Below are positions 1 through 8,141 of a stretch of DNA of 64,000 nucleotides, one piece after another. This DNA comes from Hyphomicrobiales bacterium (GTDB lineage: Bacteria; Pseudomonadota; Alphaproteobacteria; Rhizobiales; TMED25): the NCBI GenBank assembly GCA_029245795.1, contig JAQWOP010000010.1:37143-101142 (forward strand), in the 5' to 3' direction. The position numbers were made by a program, and so were the translations under genes. The notes under the pieces are model-generated. The model worked only from the letters and a program-made list of their open reading frames with translations. It ran no database searches and had not been told where the DNA came from. Numbering within the stretch: position 1 is the first letter of the stretch; each line of letters starts with the position of its first letter.

Positions 1-555
1 AAAATTTGTGCACGTGAAAACCGACAAGGTGCTGATATAAGTCGTGAGGGTGTTCAGAGAGATCTCTTGCCACTGATTGAAGGAACATCTGTTTCAACAA
101 AACATGGTATAGTGAAAACTGATCATATATTATTTATTACATCTGGTGCATTCCACTTAGCAAAACCATCTGATTTACTTCCTGAATTACAAGGTCGTTT
201 ACCTATAAGAGTTGAACTTACAACTCTTTCAAAAGATGATTTTGTAAGTATTTTAACTGATACAGAAGCAAGCCTAATAAAACAATATATTGCTCTAATG
301 GGTACCGAAGGTCTAAAATTAGATTTTAAGGAAGATGCAATCGAAAAAATTGCGGCAATTGCTGTTGAAGTTAATTCAAATGTAGAAAATATTGGAGCAA
401 GAAGATTACATACTGTTCTGGAACGAGTGCTTGATGAAATAAGTTTTTCGGCACCTGATCTTGATGAAAAAAGTATAATAATCGATGAAAAATACGTAAA
501 GGATAATATTGAAGATCTAGCAAAAGATTCAGATTTATCTAAATTTATACTCTGA
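1..555 (+). CDS. hslU: HslU, ATPase subunit of the HslUV protease (C-terminal part)
   Basis: AAA+ unfoldase that feeds substrates to the HslV peptidase in the cytoplasm. The frame is open from base 1, so the gene is cut by the window edge; the TTG-started ORF at 67 is only the part the track reports. Visible parts are the end of the AAA+ core (sensor-1 strand ILFITSGAF), the arginine-finger segment [12 protein letters not shown], sensor-2 NIGARRLH and the family-typical C-terminal tail ending KFIL, which inserts into HslV. Walker motifs and most of the I-domain lie upstream of the window; hslV would be expected there. It converges on the Smr gene with no spacer. Confidence 0.93.
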   Translation, partial: KICARENRQGADISREGVQRDLLPLIEGTSVSTKHGIVKTDHILFITSGAFHLAKPSDLLPELQGRLPIRVELTTLSKDDFVSILTDTEASLIKQYIALMGTEGLKLDFKEDAIEKIAAIAVEVNSNVENIGARRLHTVLERVLDEISFSAPDLDEKSIIIDEKYVKDNIEDLAKDSDLSKFIL

Positions 556-1185
556 CTAACTTTTTAGCAAAATGTAATATGCCCCCTTTCCACCATGGCG
601 CTGATTTGCATATCTATAACCATTAACGATACTTTTCAAATTCTCATGTTGCAACCAAATTGGAAGATTTGTATTTAAAACACCTTTTTCTTGATGATGA
701 TAATTATCATTATTTCTAATTGATAGACCTTTTCCAGTTATCACTAAAGCAATTTTATAATTACATTTCTTAGCATTTATAAGAAACTTTATTAATCTAT
801 CTTGTGCTTCTTTTTGTGTCATCCCATGAAGATCAAGAGTATCATCAATTAATATATGTCCCCTTGACATTTTTTGATCAAGCTTACGATGAATACCTGT
901 AAAGTGTATTTCTTTATCATTAATTTTTTTGATTATATCTTTTTTTATATTATCTTGAGATGTCTGATTCATAATATGATGATTATTTGATCCTTTCTTC
1001 TTATTTTCTATATCTTTATTTTCATTAAAAGTATTCTTATTAGGATCAGATTTATTATTCTCTAAATTACTTTTGAATTCCGAAATTTCTGTTTTTTTTG
1101 AAATCTTATATTTACCTAATGGTTTGACCTCTTTTTTGATTTGATTCCATAGACTTAAATCATTATTTGATAATTTCTTAGTCAT
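556..1185 (-). CDS. Smr domain protein
   Basis: Small MutS-related (Smr) domain protein of 209 aa. The first half, about residues 30-75, is Lys/Asn/Glu-rich and looks disordered. The Smr domain fills about residues 110-209, with the hallmark LDLHGMTQ motif, an ITGKG segment and HGGKGAYYILL at the C-terminus. Smr domains bind or nick nucleic acid; stand-alone bacterial versions are linked to RNA or ribosome quality control in some phyla, but the role of this alphaproteobacterial form is not established. It is translated from the end of mltA (8-nt overlap), so the two are probably one operon with the Tim44-like gene. Confidence 0.85.
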   Translation of the reverse strand: MTKKLSNNDLSLWNQIKKEVKPLGKYKISKKTEISEFKSNLENNKSDPNKNTFNENKDIENKKKGSNNHHIMNQTSQDNIKKDIIKKINDKEIHFTGIHRKLDQKMSRGHILIDDTLDLHGMTQKEAQDRLIKFLINAKKCNYKIALVITGKGLSIRNNDNYHHQEKGVLNTNLPIWLQHENLKSIVNGYRYANQRHGGKGAYYILLKS

Positions 1186-2152
1186 TAAGATTCTCTAATT
1201 TTTTTAATATTACAATATCCCCTTTTGATTTCATAGAACCTGCAGCGTCTCCAGCTTGATTTCCACTTCCAAAATAAATATCCCCTCTAAATATGCCTTT
1301 AATTGCAGAGCCTTGATCTTGAGCAATCATTAATCTTTCAAACTCTTTATCAGAATTATTATTTTTGTTTGGAATTTTTGTCTTAATCCATACAGGGGTA
1401 TTTAATTCATAAATACTCATATCCACAGCTAGAGAACGAAATGGAGATAATCTTATACCTAACTGACCTTTTGGATGATCAGTAGTTTTATTATAAATAT
1501 CTTCCTTGAAAAAAATAAACGACTTGTTTAGATAGCTAATTCTATAATTTTTATCTTCTTTTTCCATCCACTTCTTGATTTTAAACATAGATATTTCATT
1601 TATTTTTAAAAAACCATTCTCAGTTAAATACTTACCTATGGATGTATATTTATAATTATTTTTCCCACTATATATGTACCTTTTGAAACTACCATCTGGA
1701 TACTCTAATAGCCCTGATCCTTGTATATGCATAAAATATAAATCAATTCTATTGTTTAACCATCCGAGTATCGGAAATTCTTTATAGGTATTTTCAATTA
1801 GGTCTTTTCGAGTTAAATTAAAAAGTTTACTGGTCGCATCTGCATCAGAAGGTAGGCCATAAAGTGGATAATGGAATTGATCTGTTTTTATTTTAGATGC
1901 AAGGAGTTTTGGCTCGAAATAACCCGTATATAAATTATTTTCATCAAATATATTTTTTAAAAGGTAAGGCTTATAGTTTTTTTCAAAAAAAAATTTAGCT
2001 TCCAATGTAGTTTGAATATTTTTTCTACTAGATTTACTGCCTATTCCGTTTAATAGTGCATTGTAAGCCTCCAAATGATCGTCCTCTTCCCATCCTGGTA
2101 TATCATTAAATGAAATACCTTGGACCATATTCCTATTAAGCTTTTCAAACAT
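1178..2152 (-). CDS. mltA: MltA-family lytic transglycosylase, no visible signal peptide
   Basis: Membrane-bound lytic murein transglycosylase A family, which cleaves peptidoglycan to anhydromuropeptides. Seen: the MltA core including YTGYFEP and MHIQGSG, and the C-terminal 3D domain with IAQDQGSAIKG, GDIYFGSG and GDAAG, containing the Asp residues that form the active site. The 324-aa ORF starts directly in the mature-like domain. There is no hydrophobic signal or lipobox, and an in-frame TAA sits three codons upstream of the ATG, so an extended start is not available in this frame. It lies 19 nt after the Tim44-like gene, an arrangement common in alphaproteobacteria. Confidence 0.85.
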   Translation of the reverse strand: MFEKLNRNMVQGISFNDIPGWEEDDHLEAYNALLNGIGSKSSRKNIQTTLEAKFFFEKNYKPYLLKNIFDENNLYTGYFEPKLLASKIKTDQFHYPLYGLPSDADATSKLFNLTRKDLIENTYKEFPILGWLNNRIDLYFMHIQGSGLLEYPDGSFKRYIYSGKNNYKYTSIGKYLTENGFLKINEISMFKIKKWMEKEDKNYRISYLNKSFIFFKEDIYNKTTDHPKGQLGIRLSPFRSLAVDMSIYELNTPVWIKTKIPNKNNNSDKEFERLMIAQDQGSAIKGIFRGDIYFGSGNQAGDAAGSMKSKGDIVILKKLENLND

Positions 2153-2171
2153 TAACTTTTATAAATTATTA

Positions 2172-2816
2172 TCAATTTAATCTATCTATTTCAGCAACCT
2201 TCCAATTGGGGTCTGATGAATTAATATTTTTATCAAACGACCAAGTTTCATTTACGTTAGAATTATTTCGTTTGTTTACTTTTTCATCATCCTTAATCTG
2301 AGATATTATAGAATTATTCAAAGCATTAATTAATACCTTAATTCTAACTACATTTTTATTTATTATAATATCTTGTATCTTTACATCCTCAACTTTAATT
2401 AAACTATATTCTAACTTCTGAAATTTCTCATTTCTAATATTTATTGATTCATTAAATTCTTCATAAATATTTTGCGATAACAAAGATTTAAGTAAGGATG
2501 TATTTTCTTCCGAATAGGCAACTAGAATCATCTCATATGCCTTTTTTACACCCTCAGTAAAATACTCTAACGTGAATTGTTTATCATTTTTATATAAAAA
2601 TTTTAATTCGTTATCGAATTTTTTCTCAAGTTTTGTAAGACCTTCATTATCTATATTGTCATTTGTTATAATATCTTTTTTGATAGGCTGTTTTACTTCT
2701 TTTATATCTTGTATTATCTGTTTTTCAAGACCGGTTCTTTTTCCAAGCACAGATCTAAGAACCAAAAAAATAAAAACTACAACAATTAATAGAATAATAT
2801 TTATTATATCTAACAT
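2172..2816 (-). CDS. Tim44-like domain membrane protein
   Basis: A 214-aa protein with one N-terminal membrane anchor (about residues 4-20, IINIILLIVVVFIFLVL), a charged linker and a Tim44-like domain from about residue 75 (FTEGVKKAYEMILVAY). The C-terminus ends in the typical DPNWKVAEI signature of the family. The homologous mitochondrial Tim44 docks the import motor on the inner membrane. The bacterial proteins sit at the inner membrane and their substrate is not settled. It is the first gene of the Tim44-mltA-smr operon and is transcribed divergently from secB, a classic alphaproteobacterial neighbourhood. Confidence 0.85.
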   Translation of the reverse strand: MLDIINIILLIVVVFIFLVLRSVLGKRTGLEKQIIQDIKEVKQPIKKDIITNDNIDNEGLTKLEKKFDNELKFLYKNDKQFTLEYFTEGVKKAYEMILVAYSEENTSLLKSLLSQNIYEEFNESINIRNEKFQKLEYSLIKVEDVKIQDIIINKNVVRIKVLINALNNSIISQIKDDEKVNKRNNSNVNETWSFDKNINSSDPNWKVAEIDRLN

Positions 2817-2947
2817 TTCTTTCTTCTCTATTCCCTAAGTAAAATTATTTTTATATCAATTATATATTTTTTTATAGTATTAGAATAATTGACCGCGTTC
2901 TATGTTATGATATTATAATATTAAACTAAAGTAACTTGAATTAATAT

Positions 2948-3385
2948 ATGAATGAAGATCTAAAAAGTGGTTTCAAATTTTTAAGCCAATATATTAAGAA
3001 TATATCTTTTGAAAACCCTGAAGTACCTCAAAAATTGCCCCATATGATAGGAAAACCTGAAATAAATGTGGGTGTGAATGTTAATGCTATAACGATTGAT
3101 AGAGAATCTAATATATTTGAAATCGAGATTAATACAAAAGTTGAGGCTATAAAAGATAGTGAAATATCATTTTTAACCGATCTAACATACGCTTCCGTTG
3201 TCCAACTAAATAAAATTAGTCAAGAAAATAAATCCTTTGTAATTTTAGTAGAGATACCCCGATTGCTATTCCCATTCGTAAGAAGAATAATTGCTGATAC
3301 TATAAGAGATGGAGGATTTCCTCCACTATATATAGAACCTATTGATTTCTTAAAACTTTACGAAAATAATATTAGAAAAAACTAA
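2948..3385 (+). CDS. secB: SecB, protein-export chaperone
   Basis: Cytoplasmic tetrameric chaperone that keeps preproteins unfolded and hands them to SecA. The 145-aa ORF has the family length and motifs: YIKNISFENP near the N-terminus, a beta-rich core, and the conserved LFPFVRRIIADTIRDGGFPPLYIEPIDF segment in the C-terminal half. It stands alone on plus with a 131-nt AT-rich promoter gap and overlaps the end of dnaQ (opposite strand) by 4 nt. The secB-dnaQ-coaE linkage is a well known alphaproteobacterial arrangement. Confidence 0.95.
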   Translation: MNEDLKSGFKFLSQYIKNISFENPEVPQKLPHMIGKPEINVGVNVNAITIDRESNIFEIEINTKVEAIKDSEISFLTDLTYASVVQLNKISQENKSFVILVEIPRLLFPFVRRIIADTIRDGGFPPLYIEPIDFLKLYENNIRKN

Positions 3386-4077
3386 TTTTTTTTGTTTATA
3401 TTCCAAATTGAATCACTTCCAAAAGTTCTTATATACTTATTGTGCTCTTCAATCTCTTCAAAAGTTAAATTTATTGATAGTCTTTTTTCTCTATTTATCG
3501 TTTTTGTAATAGATTCTGTTTTCTCTATGCTGGTGTTTTCTTCACTTAGCTGAAAATTCCTCTGACGACCTCCGATTAACTCTATATATACCTGAGCGAG
3601 CAACTCACAATCTGATTTTGCATCATGTAAACCTCTTTTTTGTTCTGTAACATTATATCTCTTACAAAGTGCGTCTAAATTATTAGGCATACCCGGATGT
3701 TTTTTACGGGCAATTTTAAGAGTATCAACTACTATTTTTTCATTTATTATTTCTTTATTTTGAAGCGATAACTCATGATTTAAAAAACCCACATCAAAAC
3801 TTGCATTATGAGCTAATACTGGAGATTTATTTATAAATTTCAGAAAATCTTCTGCTACATCTTTAAATAAAGGCTTATCTAGTAAAAAATTACTACTAAT
3901 TCCATGCACTTTAAATGCCCCAGGAGCTATTTCTTTCTCCTCTGGGTTAACATACGTATGAAAATATTGATCCGTTGGGATATGATTAATTAACTCTAGA
4001 CATGCAATTTCTATTATTCGATCCCCTTTTTTTGGATCTAAACCAGTAGTTTCAATATCAACAACAATCTCACGCAT
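3382..4077 (-). CDS. dnaQ: DNA polymerase III epsilon subunit (3'-5' proofreading exonuclease)
   Basis: DEDDh exonuclease that proofreads for the replicative polymerase. The ExoI motif VDIETTGLDP at residues 6-15, ExoII around LAHNASFDVGFL and ExoIII HDAKSDCELLAQVY carry the metal-binding acidic residues and the His. The 231-aa length matches the family, with a variable C-terminal tail that binds the alpha subunit. The start overlaps the end of coaE by 8 nt, so translation is probably coupled in a PPSR-maf-coaE-dnaQ operon. Confidence 0.94.
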   Translation of the reverse strand: MREIVVDIETTGLDPKKGDRIIEIACLELINHIPTDQYFHTYVNPEEKEIAPGAFKVHGISSNFLLDKPLFKDVAEDFLKFINKSPVLAHNASFDVGFLNHELSLQNKEIINEKIVVDTLKIARKKHPGMPNNLDALCKRYNVTEQKRGLHDAKSDCELLAQVYIELIGGRQRNFQLSEENTSIEKTESITKTINREKRLSINLTFEEIEEHNKYIRTFGSDSIWNINKKN

Positions 4078-4663
4078 TAACTTTCCTAACTATGTCTTCG
4101 TAAATTTCTTTAACCTCTTTAGTAACATTATCATAATCATAGCTATCAATAATATAATCAGATTTTTTTGCTTTATCTTCTGTTGCCATTTGTCTTTTAT
4201 TTATTTTATTAAACAATTCTTCAGTCATCCCATTTCTTTTCAAGACCCTTTGTTTTTGTATATCTTTTGATGTTCTAACAAGAATAATATGATCTACTTC
4301 TTTTTCTAACTTCTTTTCAAACAATAATGGTATCTCAATAATTACGATGTCCGAATTCTTTTTCATTTCTTCAGAAATAAATTTTTTTCTTTCTTGCTTT
4401 ACAAGCGGATGTATAAAACCTTCTAATTTCATTAATTTTTCTTTATCACTAAATACTACTCTTGCGATTTGTGAATTATTAAAATTATGTTCTGTATATA
4501 AAATTTCTTTTTTAATAAAGTTGATTAATTTAGAGTTTTCCTTATATAAACTCCTTACGCAATTATCAGAATTAAATACTGGTAAAAAATATTTTTCTTT
4601 AAAAATATCTAAAATAAATGATTTTCCAACAGCGATTGACCCTGTCAAGCCTACTTTAATCAT
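4070..4663 (-). CDS. coaE: Dephospho-CoA kinase
   Basis: Last step of coenzyme A synthesis: ATP-dependent 3' phosphorylation of dephospho-CoA. The P-loop GLTGSIAVGKS is at residues 6-16, followed by the family segment NSDNCV, a lid region with QMATEDK, and IIEIPLLFE in the middle. At 197 aa it is full length. It overlaps maf (4 nt) and dnaQ (8 nt). In many alphaproteobacteria aroE sits between maf and coaE; here that gene is absent and an aroE is found near 53.2 kb. Confidence 0.94.
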   Translation of the reverse strand: MIKVGLTGSIAVGKSFILDIFKEKYFLPVFNSDNCVRSLYKENSKLINFIKKEILYTEHNFNNSQIARVVFSDKEKLMKLEGFIHPLVKQERKKFISEEMKKNSDIVIIEIPLLFEKKLEKEVDHIILVRTSKDIQKQRVLKRNGMTEELFNKINKRQMATEDKAKKSDYIIDSYDYDNVTKEVKEIYEDIVRKVNA

Positions 4664-5268
4664 TCTATATAACCACCCCTCCTAAGAAAATCTAATAGCT
4701 CTATAATGGAGATCCCTTGAATAGAAAATAAATCATTGCCTATCTTTTCAAAGAGGTTAATACCTTTACCTTCGATCTCATATCCACCAATAATAGAGAA
4801 AATATTCTCTTTCATATCTGTAATGTAATTTTGGATATATCTATCATTTAGTTGCCTCATTTTCATTTCTTGAATGGAAATATTATACCAAACTTCTTCT
4901 AAGTTTCTTATACATACAGTGCTTGTTATTAATTTATGATATTGACCACTTAACTCTTTGATCTGATTGGAAGCCTCCTCGACGTTTTTCGGTTTTAGAT
5001 ATATTTTTTTATTAAAAAAAAGAACTTGGTCGCATCCTATTATTAGATCATTTTTATAGTTTTTAGAAACACTCATAGCCTTTTCAAAAGCCAGTCTATA
5101 CACAAGTTCTTTTATTAATTCCAATCTTAAATCCATACTTAAATATGCATTTTGCAGATCACTCTCATCATAATCCGATGCAATATTTATGTAATTAATA
5201 CCTGTATTATTTAAGAGCTTATTTCTAATAATACTCTTAGATGCTAGAATTATTTTTGGTTTCATCAC
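4660..5268 (-). CDS. maf: Maf family nucleotide pyrophosphatase
   Basis: Maf/YhdE/YceF-type house-cleaning pyrophosphatase acting on non-canonical or selected nucleoside triphosphates. Seen: N-terminal ILASKSIIR, the conserved IIGCDQVLFFNKKI strand-loop with the catalytic Asp, and FSIIGGYEIEGKG towards the C-terminus. At 202 aa it has the usual length. The start lies inside the end of the PPSR gene (32-nt overlap), which is unusually long for a coupled pair; the ATGATG start leaves little choice. Which Maf subfamily, and so which NTP, cannot be decided here. Confidence 0.9.
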   Translation of the reverse strand: MMKPKIILASKSIIRNKLLNNTGINYINIASDYDESDLQNAYLSMDLRLELIKELVYRLAFEKAMSVSKNYKNDLIIGCDQVLFFNKKIYLKPKNVEEASNQIKELSGQYHKLITSTVCIRNLEEVWYNISIQEMKMRQLNDRYIQNYITDMKENIFSIIGGYEIEGKGINLFEKIGNDLFSIQGISIIELLDFLRRGGYIE

Positions 5269-6094
5269 TGTCTGAATTCCTTTTTCTTAATAAGGACATA
5301 ATCTCCGCTGCCGTTTCTTCTATTGATCGTCTTGATACGTCAATAACAGGCCAAGCATTACTCTCAAATAATTTTTTTGCTTTTACAATTTCTTCACTGA
5401 CATATCTTCTATCAACATAATTAGTATCATTTTCAGCATTTAAAGCCATTAATCTATTTTTTCGAATTTGTATGACCCTTTCAGGTGTGGCAATAAGTCC
5501 TATTATAAGTGGTTTTTGTACTTCATGAAGTTCTTTTGGAAGAGGAATACCCTCAATGAAAGGTATATTAGCTGTCTTGATACCTCTGTTGGCAAGATAA
5601 ATACTTGTTGGTGTTTTGGATGTCCGGCTGACACCAACTAAAATTATATCTGCAAGGTTTAAATCGCCAGAAATAGCTCCATCATCATTTGCTAGAGTAT
5701 AATTCATTGCATCAATTCTTTCAAAATATTCAGAATTTAATTTATGCTGACCACCTATTATAGAGTTACCTTTTATCCCATAAATGTTAGTTATTGATTT
5801 GTGTATTGATTCAAGAGGATCTATAAGTGGAATATTTAAATTCTCACATAAGATCTGTAAGTTTTTACGTAATTCAACATTATTTAAAGTGTATAGGACA
5901 ACACCAGGATCTTTTTTAATAGAATCAAAAACAAGATCTATTTGTTTTTTGCTCCTGACGAGTGAATGCATGTGTTGTTGAAATGTAAGATTTTTATATT
6001 GTACTAAGACTGCTTTTGCAATGGTACTTAATGTTTCCCCTGTAGAGTCACTCACCATATGAATATTATAATTTAGTTTATTTTCAACAGCCAT
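5237..6094 (-). CDS. PPSR-type bifunctional kinase/phosphorylase (DUF299), RP001 homologue
   Basis: Regulatory protein family that phosphorylates and dephosphorylates PEP synthase or pyruvate phosphate dikinase using ADP and Pi. Seen: HMVSDSTGET near the N-terminus, the phosphate-binding loop GVSRTSKTPTS around residue 155, and YVDRRYVSEE towards the end; 285 aa is the family size. The target enzyme is not in the window. Position matters more than function here. The homologue called RP001 flanks the replication origin opposite hemE in Caulobacter and Rickettsia, and this gene sits exactly there, transcribed away from the gap. Confidence 0.92.
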   Translation of the reverse strand: MAVENKLNYNIHMVSDSTGETLSTIAKAVLVQYKNLTFQQHMHSLVRSKKQIDLVFDSIKKDPGVVLYTLNNVELRKNLQILCENLNIPLIDPLESIHKSITNIYGIKGNSIIGGQHKLNSEYFERIDAMNYTLANDDGAISGDLNLADIILVGVSRTSKTPTSIYLANRGIKTANIPFIEGIPLPKELHEVQKPLIIGLIATPERVIQIRKNRLMALNAENDTNYVDRRYVSEEIVKAKKLFESNAWPVIDVSRRSIEETAAEIMSLLRKRNSDSDETKNNSSI

Positions 6095-6161
6095 TGTTAA
6101 TAAGTACCCCTAGCATGTGCATTACTATAGATAATTAGTAAAGTACGTATTTATTATACAT

Positions 6162-6180
6162 TTAATTAAATATTAATTAA
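6162..6180. promoter_or_regulatory. Overlapping CtrA-like TTAA-N7-TTAA motifs in oriC
   Basis: TTAATTAAATATTAATTAA contains TTAA at 6162, 6166, 6173 and 6177. This gives two full TTAA-N7-TTAA pairs offset by 4 bp. That is the CtrA consensus, and CtrA represses the Caulobacter origin by binding such sites. In DNA this AT-rich the motif can arise by chance, and no ctrA gene is in the window, so the assignment is tentative. Confidence 0.35.
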
Positions 6181-6192
6181 CAATAATAACGA

Positions 6193-6201
6193 TGTGGATA
6201 A
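6193..6201 (-). promoter_or_regulatory. DnaA box 1
   Basis: TGTGGATAA, the exact reverse complement of the strong DnaA box TTATCCACA, inside the PPSR-hemE gap. Confidence 0.8.
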
Positions 6202-6249
6202 AAAGATATGTCTTATTAAGACGTGTCTATTAATACATTTAAACATATT

Positions 6250-6258
6250 TTATCCACA
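6250..6258 (+). promoter_or_regulatory. DnaA box 2
   Basis: Perfect TTATCCACA on plus, 48 bp from box 1 and in the opposite orientation. A degenerate TTATTCATC follows at 6272 and may be a weak box. Confidence 0.8.
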
Positions 6259-6468
6259 AATAATTAACAAGTTATTCATCAAATGCATATAGTAAACCAG
6301 TTGGTTTTATGAGATAATAAATGAATATTTATTATTTAATATATTTTTTAATAACTTTACTAACAGTTTAATATTGATAACTAAATATGTTTATAAGATG
6401 TGTAAAAAATATAATTACCATGATTCACAGAGTTAACAACAACAACAACCTTATTTAAGATAGTAGTT

Positions 6469-7494
6469 ATGACAACATTGTGTAAAATCTATGAAGGAAA
6501 AAAAATTTGGCCACCTCCTGTATGGTTAATGAGGCAAGCAGGTAGATATTTACCTGAATATAATAAAGTGAGAAAAAAAGCAGGTAGTTTTTTAGATCTT
6601 TGTTATAATCCGAGGTATTCTTCAAAAGTTACATTACAACCTATAGAAAGATTTGACCTAGACGCTGCAATCATATTTGCAGATATACTCTTAATAGCTG
6701 AAAACCTTAATCTTTCATTACGTTTTGAGGATAATATAGGTCCAATAATATCACCTAATTTATCTAATAAATTTAGTTTAGAAAAATTTATTGAAGTAGA
6801 AAACTCACGACTAATGAACGTCATGGAATCAATCAGTCTAACTCGTGATGTTCTTGAGAAAGATAAAAGTCTGATAGGTTTTTGTGGGGCTCCTTGGACT
6901 GTTTTGACATACTTAATTAATGGTACCTCGACTAAGGATTTTAAATATTGCATTAAATGGATGCATAACAATAAAATTCTAGCTAATGAATTATTAGATT
7001 TACTTGCAAAACTATCAACGGATTATCTAAGTTTACAAATTGAAGCTGGTGCGGATGTTGTGAAAATTTTTGATACGTGGGCCGGGGTTTTAGAAAGAGA
7101 AGATTTTATGAGCTGGGTTGTTGAACCTACAAGTAAAATAGTATCATCTTTAAAAAGAAAATATAAAAATATTCCAATTATTGGTTTTCCTAAGGGAGCA
7201 GAATATTTATATAAGGAATACATTGATTTAACAGGAGTTGATATTATAGCACTTGATCAAGATTTAAATAGAGATTTTTGTAGGAATATTCTTCAGAAAA
7301 GTGCAATATTACAAGGTAATATATCGCCAAATTTATTGAGAACTGGTGGTATAAAACTCGAGAATGATATCCACGATACTATAGAAAAATTCAGAGATAA
7401 ACCCTTTATAATTAATTTAGGGCATGGAATAATAAAAGACACACCAATAGTAAACGTTGAGAATCTTATAAAGATTATCAGAAATTATAATTAA
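6469..7494 (+). CDS. hemE: Uroporphyrinogen III decarboxylase
   Basis: Decarboxylates uroporphyrinogen III to coproporphyrinogen III in heme synthesis, as a cytoplasmic enzyme without cofactor. Signature regions are seen: PPVWLMRQAGRYLPEY near the N-terminus (substrate-binding Arg residues), the catalytic Asp in AAIIFADIL, and GFCGAPWTVLTYL. The 341-aa length is normal. It begins directly right of the predicted oriC and is followed 8 nt later by hemG, so the two probably form an operon. A short AAC-repeat run (about 6433-6449) precedes the start; no strong Shine-Dalgarno is evident. Confidence 0.95.
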   Translation: MTTLCKIYEGKKIWPPPVWLMRQAGRYLPEYNKVRKKAGSFLDLCYNPRYSSKVTLQPIERFDLDAAIIFADILLIAENLNLSLRFEDNIGPIISPNLSNKFSLEKFIEVENSRLMNVMESISLTRDVLEKDKSLIGFCGAPWTVLTYLINGTSTKDFKYCIKWMHNNKILANELLDLLAKLSTDYLSLQIEAGADVVKIFDTWAGVLEREDFMSWVVEPTSKIVSSLKRKYKNIPIIGFPKGAEYLYKEYIDLTGVDIIALDQDLNRDFCRNILQKSAILQGNISPNLLRTGGIKLENDIHDTIEKFRDKPFIINLGHGIIKDTPIVNVENLIKIIRNYN

Positions 7495-7502
7495 AGGTTT
7501 TT

Positions 7503-8036
7503 ATGAAAGACATTCTTATAATATATTCTTCAACAGACGGTCAAACACGTAAAATATCAGAATATATAGGTAAAATTTTAGGTAAAGAAAGAAGTATTAA
7601 AATCATCTCTATTGAAGATGTTTCCAAAATAGATATAACTTCCTTCAATAATTTTATTATTGGAGCTAGTATTAGGTACGGTAGCCATAGCAAAAAGATT
7701 ATTAATTTTATTAGAAACAATAATAAGTATTTGGAAAATAAATATACGAGTTTTTTTTCTGTAAACGCAGTTGCACGTAAGCCTCAAAAAAATAGCCCAT
7801 CTACAAATCCATATATAAAAAAATTTTTTGATAAAACAAATTGGAAACCGAGTAGAGCACAGGTATTTGCTGGTAAGATTGATTATCCAAGTTATCGCTT
7901 CTTTGATAAAATAATAATAAGATTTATAATGTTAATAACAAATGGTCCAATTGACGTTCATACTTCGCATGATTTTACAAACTGGAACGATGTCAAAAGT
8001 TATGCAATGAAAATAATTAGAGATACAGAAAAGTAA
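7503..8036 (+). CDS. hemG: HemG-type protoporphyrinogen IX oxidase (flavodoxin-like)
   Basis: FMN-dependent, quinone-coupled oxidation of protoporphyrinogen IX to protoporphyrin IX at the inner membrane. The 177-aa protein has the flavodoxin phosphate loop YSSTDGQTRKI at residues 8-18, then IGASIRYGSH, the HemG-specific SVNAVARKPQK insert region and FAGKIDYPSYRFFDKIIIRFIM, all close to the E. coli HemG pattern as I remember it. Plain flavodoxins lack these. HemG is best known from gammaproteobacteria, while alphaproteobacteria usually use HemJ, often encoded in this same neighbourhood. It lies 8 nt after hemE. Confidence 0.88.
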   Translation: MKDILIIYSSTDGQTRKISEYIGKILGKERSIKIISIEDVSKIDITSFNNFIIGASIRYGSHSKKIINFIRNNNKYLENKYTSFFSVNAVARKPQKNSPSTNPYIKKFFDKTNWKPSRAQVFAGKIDYPSYRFFDKIIIRFIMLITNGPIDVHTSHDFTNWNDVKSYAMKIIRDTEK

Positions 8037-8141
8037 TTTTAATCCTAATTTAAGTTTTTCTTTGATTAGATTTATATTTTATGATATGTTTATAGAATAA
8101 TTACGTTATTTCTAGTATTTTCATACAAATTTTCATAAAAC

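Larger units (their letters stand above)
6095..6468. other. oriC: Predicted chromosomal replication origin (oriC)
   Basis: A 374-bp gene-free gap, the longest in the window, between divergently transcribed PPSR and hemE genes. It is strikingly AT-rich and contains two perfect TTATCCACA DnaA boxes in opposite orientation 48 bp apart. It also has two overlapping TTAA-N7-TTAA motifs and long A/T stretches suitable for unwinding (around 6318-6360). Genes to the left are mainly on minus and genes to the right mainly on plus, as expected for bidirectional forks. parA, parB and a parS site lie 7-10 kb to the right. The hemE/RP001 position of oriC is established for Caulobacter and Rickettsia; for this genome it is inferred. 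Confidence 0.87.

Noticed and set aside
1-40. CACGTGAAAA near the window start as a second parS
   Set aside because: Only the CACGTG core and part of one arm match; it encodes the ordinary HslU stretch CARENRQG, so coding explains it.
6430-6450. AAC trinucleotide run before hemE as a phase-variable repeat
   Set aside because: Only about five units and non-coding; length variation cannot be judged from one sequence.
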